A stretch of 54,063 nt of DNA from Vallitaleaceae bacterium (lineage in GTDB: Bacteria > Bacillota > Clostridia > Lachnospirales > Vallitaleaceae), in assembly GCA_028277605.1 (NCBI GenBank), contig JANQFZ010000012.1, positions 1 through 54,063 on the forward strand, read 5' to 3'. The notes under the pieces are model-generated. The model worked only from the letters and a program-made list of their open reading frames with translations. It did no database searches and had not been told where the DNA came from. Below are positions 52,814 to 54,063 of this stretch, piece by piece (positions within the stretch are counted from its first letter, which is position 1; the number at the start of each line of letters is the position of its first letter). Made by a program: the position numbers and the translations under genes.

Positions 52814-52924
52814 ATGAGAGTGTTAATAAATACCTTGGAAATGCTTATAATGGTTGATAAAGGTATAAGAAACAAGAAAAAATATATTTATATAATTGAA
52901 CAAATTAAAAGACTAGTAGCCTAG
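52814..52924 (+). CDS. 36-codon SOS-controlled small protein
   Basis: A 36-residue basic peptide beginning MRVLINTLEMLIMVDKG and ending IEQIKRLVA. It is preceded by GGGTGAT and a LexA-controlled promoter 55 bases upstream, and followed at once by a terminator that includes its stop codon. This tight promoter-ORF-terminator cassette argues that it is a real gene. The peptide is an amphipathic helix candidate with no known family. It converges on the CI-like repressor gene. A small antirepressor or toxin-like SOS peptide are both possible; neither is shown. Confidence 0.6.
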   Translation: MRVLINTLEMLIMVDKGIRNKKKYIYIIEQIKRLVA

Positions 52925-52932
52925 TCTTTTTT
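52908..52932 (+). terminator. Terminator of the 36-codon gene
   Basis: AAAGACTA/TAGTCTTT (52908-52915 and 52922-52929) with a 6-base loop and a T-run. Because A and T flank both sides it could also end the convergent repressor transcript. Confidence 0.75.
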
Positions 52933-53253
52933 GTTGTCTAAGTTCTGAATAGCTAGCAGTCCGTTAGCTTCTTTTATTACTAAATATCTGTTGTCATGGT
53001 TTAGCTGCCTAAACGTTTCAATAAGAGCTTTCTCAATTTCATTAGCGTATTCTTCATGACCAAACACTAGAAAATCAGTACTTACATTAAAAACTTTAGC
53101 AATATTACCTAAGATACTAGAATTAGGTAAGCTCTTACCTGTTGTATATTTTGATACAGCTGATTGAGAAATGTTAATTATTTCGCTAAGCTTTGTGGAG
53201 TTAATGTTATTATTTTTCATAAGTTCTTGTAATCTATCAGCAAAAGTATTCAT
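52921..53253 (-). CDS. XRE family (CI-like) phage repressor
   Basis: A 110-residue repressor with an N-terminal HTH of the 434 CI/XRE type (FADRLQELMKNNN, KLSEIINISQSAVSKYTTG, about 4-60) and a short helical C-terminal part (about 70-105). It lacks a LexA-like autoproteolytic peptidase domain, so it cannot be inactivated by RecA-driven self-cleavage. GGGGTGA precedes the ATG. It faces a divergent promoter with three operators, the arrangement of a lysogeny switch. Confidence 0.85.
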   Translation of the reverse strand: MNTFADRLQELMKNNNINSTKLSEIINISQSAVSKYTTGKSLPNSSILGNIAKVFNVSTDFLVFGHEEYANEIEKALIETFRQLNHDNRYLVIKEANGLLAIQNLDNKKD

Positions 53254-53271
53254 GGTTCACCCCAGTTATAT

Positions 53272-53338
53272 TACTTAAGTGGTAAAAAGGTGTTGACATT
53301 ACCACTTAAGTAGTGTATAATATTACTTAAGTGGTAAT
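53272..53338. promoter_or_regulatory. Three 15-bp operators of the CI-like repressor
   Basis: O1 TTACTTAAGTGGTAA (53272-53286), O2 TTACCACTTAAGTAG (53300-53314, the reverse complement with one end mismatch) and O3 TTACTTAAGTGGTAA (53324-53338). O2 lies in the promoter spacer and O3 right after the -10 box, as expected for repression of the early promoter. O1 is placed to control the repressor gene itself. Confidence 0.8.
53294..53322 (+). promoter_or_regulatory. Early (PR-like) promoter of the element
   Basis: TTGACA (53294-53299), 17-base spacer filled by operator 2, and TATAAT (53317-53322). It drives the rightward genes from 53448. Confidence 0.85.
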
Positions 53339-53447
53339 CCTATTACATATTTACTAAATACTAATTTTAACATATCTGTTGGTAAATATCAAATCTATGA
53401 AAAGTCGTTCTGACATTAGCAAGTAAAATATTAAAGGAGTGTATAAG

Positions 53448-53750
53448 ATGGAGGCAATAAAAAAAGTTAGATTAATAAAAGGTGTAGATAACATTATAGA
53501 ATTTTTACGAGAGAGAATTAATAATAACATGAGCATAGTCGTAACAAATGGGTTTGCGTCGGTTTGTTTTTGCTTTGATGACATAGAATTAAGGGATGAT
53601 GCGATAGTCTTTAAGAGTGGGCAATCAGTATTACATTTAGATAAGGATGATAGTTTAAAGATAGATATAGATTGTTATGGTAGTAGTAGATTGTCTAATA
53701 ATGATGGATATGTAGGCAATATATATGGTACTGAGGGGTGGTTTAAATAA
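53448..53750 (+). CDS. First rightward gene of the element, unknown
   Basis: A 100-residue soluble protein starting MEAIKKVRLIKGVDNIIEF. It has a hydrophobic strand core (SIVVTNGFASVCFCFDD) and a glycine/tyrosine-rich end (DGYVGNIYGTEGWFK). AAAGGAG is eight bases before the ATG at 53448; a GTG at 53439 overlaps it. It occupies the cro position but shows no helix-turn-helix. No family is recognised. Confidence 0.6.
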   Translation: MEAIKKVRLIKGVDNIIEFLRERINNNMSIVVTNGFASVCFCFDDIELRDDAIVFKSGQSVLHLDKDDSLKIDIDCYGSSRLSNNDGYVGNIYGTEGWFK

Positions 53751-53752
53751 AA

Positions 53753-53866
53753 ATGATAGCTGAGATAAAGGACAAATATAATCCTGATAAAGTATGGATT
53801 ATTAAAAAGAGTAAATGTAGACATTACTACCTTAATCAAAAAAATAAATGGGAAAATGTTTTATAG
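53753..53866 (+). CDS. 37-codon small phage-type protein
   Basis: A 37-residue basic protein (MIAEIKDKYNPDKVWIIKKS, then KCRHYYLNQKN and a WENVL end), starting 2 bp after the previous stop, with GGGGTGG about a dozen bases upstream. Tight packing and strand suggest translation with its neighbour. Function unknown. Confidence 0.45.
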   Translation: MIAEIKDKYNPDKVWIIKKSKCRHYYLNQKNKWENVL

Positions 53867-53936
53867 AAAATATATAAGGGTAACGTTAGCATTTTTAAAA
53901 CGAATTGGTTTGAGATTTGAATAGGAGGGTAAAGGG

Positions 53937-54063
53937 ATGAAAACAGAACAAAAAATGACATATTTACGAAAAGAGAATCTTAATGGTATAAGTAAAAGAA
54001 CAGGCAAAGAGTATAACATAAATTATCTGTACTTCCTCGATGAAGACCTTGCAGAAGTAAAAC
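53937..54063 (+). CDS. Partial gene running off the right edge, unknown
   Basis: It begins MKTEQKMTYLRKENLNGISK and is still open at the edge after 42 codons. AGGAGGG lies about ten bases before the ATG. It has the Lys/Glu-rich look of small early phage proteins. Nothing more can be said without the rest. Confidence 0.55.
   Translation, partial: MKTEQKMTYLRKENLNGISKRTGKEYNINYLYFLDEDLAEVK

Larger units (their letters stand above)
52659..54063. mobile_element. Left end of a prophage or other integrative element (continues past the window)
   Basis: Everything right of the tRNA fragment is phage-like: LexA boxes, a SOS-type promoter with a tiny ORF, a CI-like repressor gene, a divergent early promoter with three operators, and a string of very short tightly spaced genes. 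No integrase is in the visible part; it may be at the other end. Structural genes would decide between phage and ICE. Confidence 0.75.

Noticed and set aside
53272..53338. A short CRISPR-like repeat array
   Set aside because: The three 15-bp units alternate in orientation and sit on a promoter next to a repressor gene; they are operators. No cas genes or longer arrays occur in the window.
53856..53924. A 22-codon frame (MFYRKYIRV...) overlapping the end of the 37-codon gene
   Set aside because: It has no ribosome site and is too short to support; kept only as a note.

Overview
The window comes from a strongly AT-rich, low-GC Gram-positive chromosome. The gene content points to an anaerobic, endospore-forming Clostridia member, probably near the Lachnospirales. 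Sporulation-associated genes are present (yyaC, pdaA-like, spmA/spmB, ricT, abrB), as are a FabK-type fatty acid synthesis operon, the [FeFe]-hydrogenase maturase gene hydG, ATP-type PEP carboxykinase and an iron-sulfur L-serine dehydratase. This placement is by gene content and order only; no marker gene was searched.

Layout. 1-200: tandem rRNA-type promoters firing leftward out of the window. 0.3-5 kb (minus): glycogen synthase, a YkvI-like membrane protein, a DUF5711-like protein and CvpA, closed by a terminator. 5.3-13 kb: oligoendopeptidase F, a LysM membrane protein whose outer half looks like a metal-less JAB/MPN domain, the germination/sporulation protein YyaC, Pgi and a PdaA-type deacetylase. 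12.9-15.3 kb: an accessory islet with a decayed IS30-family transposase and an unknown secreted-protein/membrane-protein pair. 15.4-25 kb (minus): the complete fatty acid synthesis operon fabH-acpP-fabK-fabD-fabG-fabF-accB-fabZ-accC-accD-accA. 25-33 kb: a STAS/SpoIIAA-like protein, a chemoreceptor and metG-tatD-rsmA-unknown. 33-39 kb (plus): a DUF885 lipoprotein, a relic of a TM1266-type regulator, hydG and pckA. 39-43 kb (minus): a FabT-like MarR regulator, spmA-spmB and sdaAB-sdaAA. 43-50 kb: abrB, and a cluster in classic Bacillus order (decarboxylase, tmk, darA, yaaR, holB, ricT, yabB-like methyltransferase, rsmI). 50.5-52.4 kb: glnB-amtB. From about 52.66 kb to the end: the edge of an integrated prophage or other integrative element inside a tRNA-Lys gene.

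Regulation is the most informative part. The fabH promoter and the promoter of the MarR gene 15 kb away carry the same 13-bp palindrome, TTTGA-N3-TCAAA, at the same place directly after the -10 box, which predicts one FabT-like regulon. The glnB-amtB leader holds two small hairpins with six-base A..G.. loops, the second mutually exclusive with a 15-bp terminator. That is the architecture of an ANTAR-protein antitermination target. The integrated element has a LexA box exactly filling the spacer of a promoter for a 36-codon ORF, and a CI-like repressor gene faces three 15-bp operators.

All family assignments were made by reading the translated sequence; none has been confirmed by database search.
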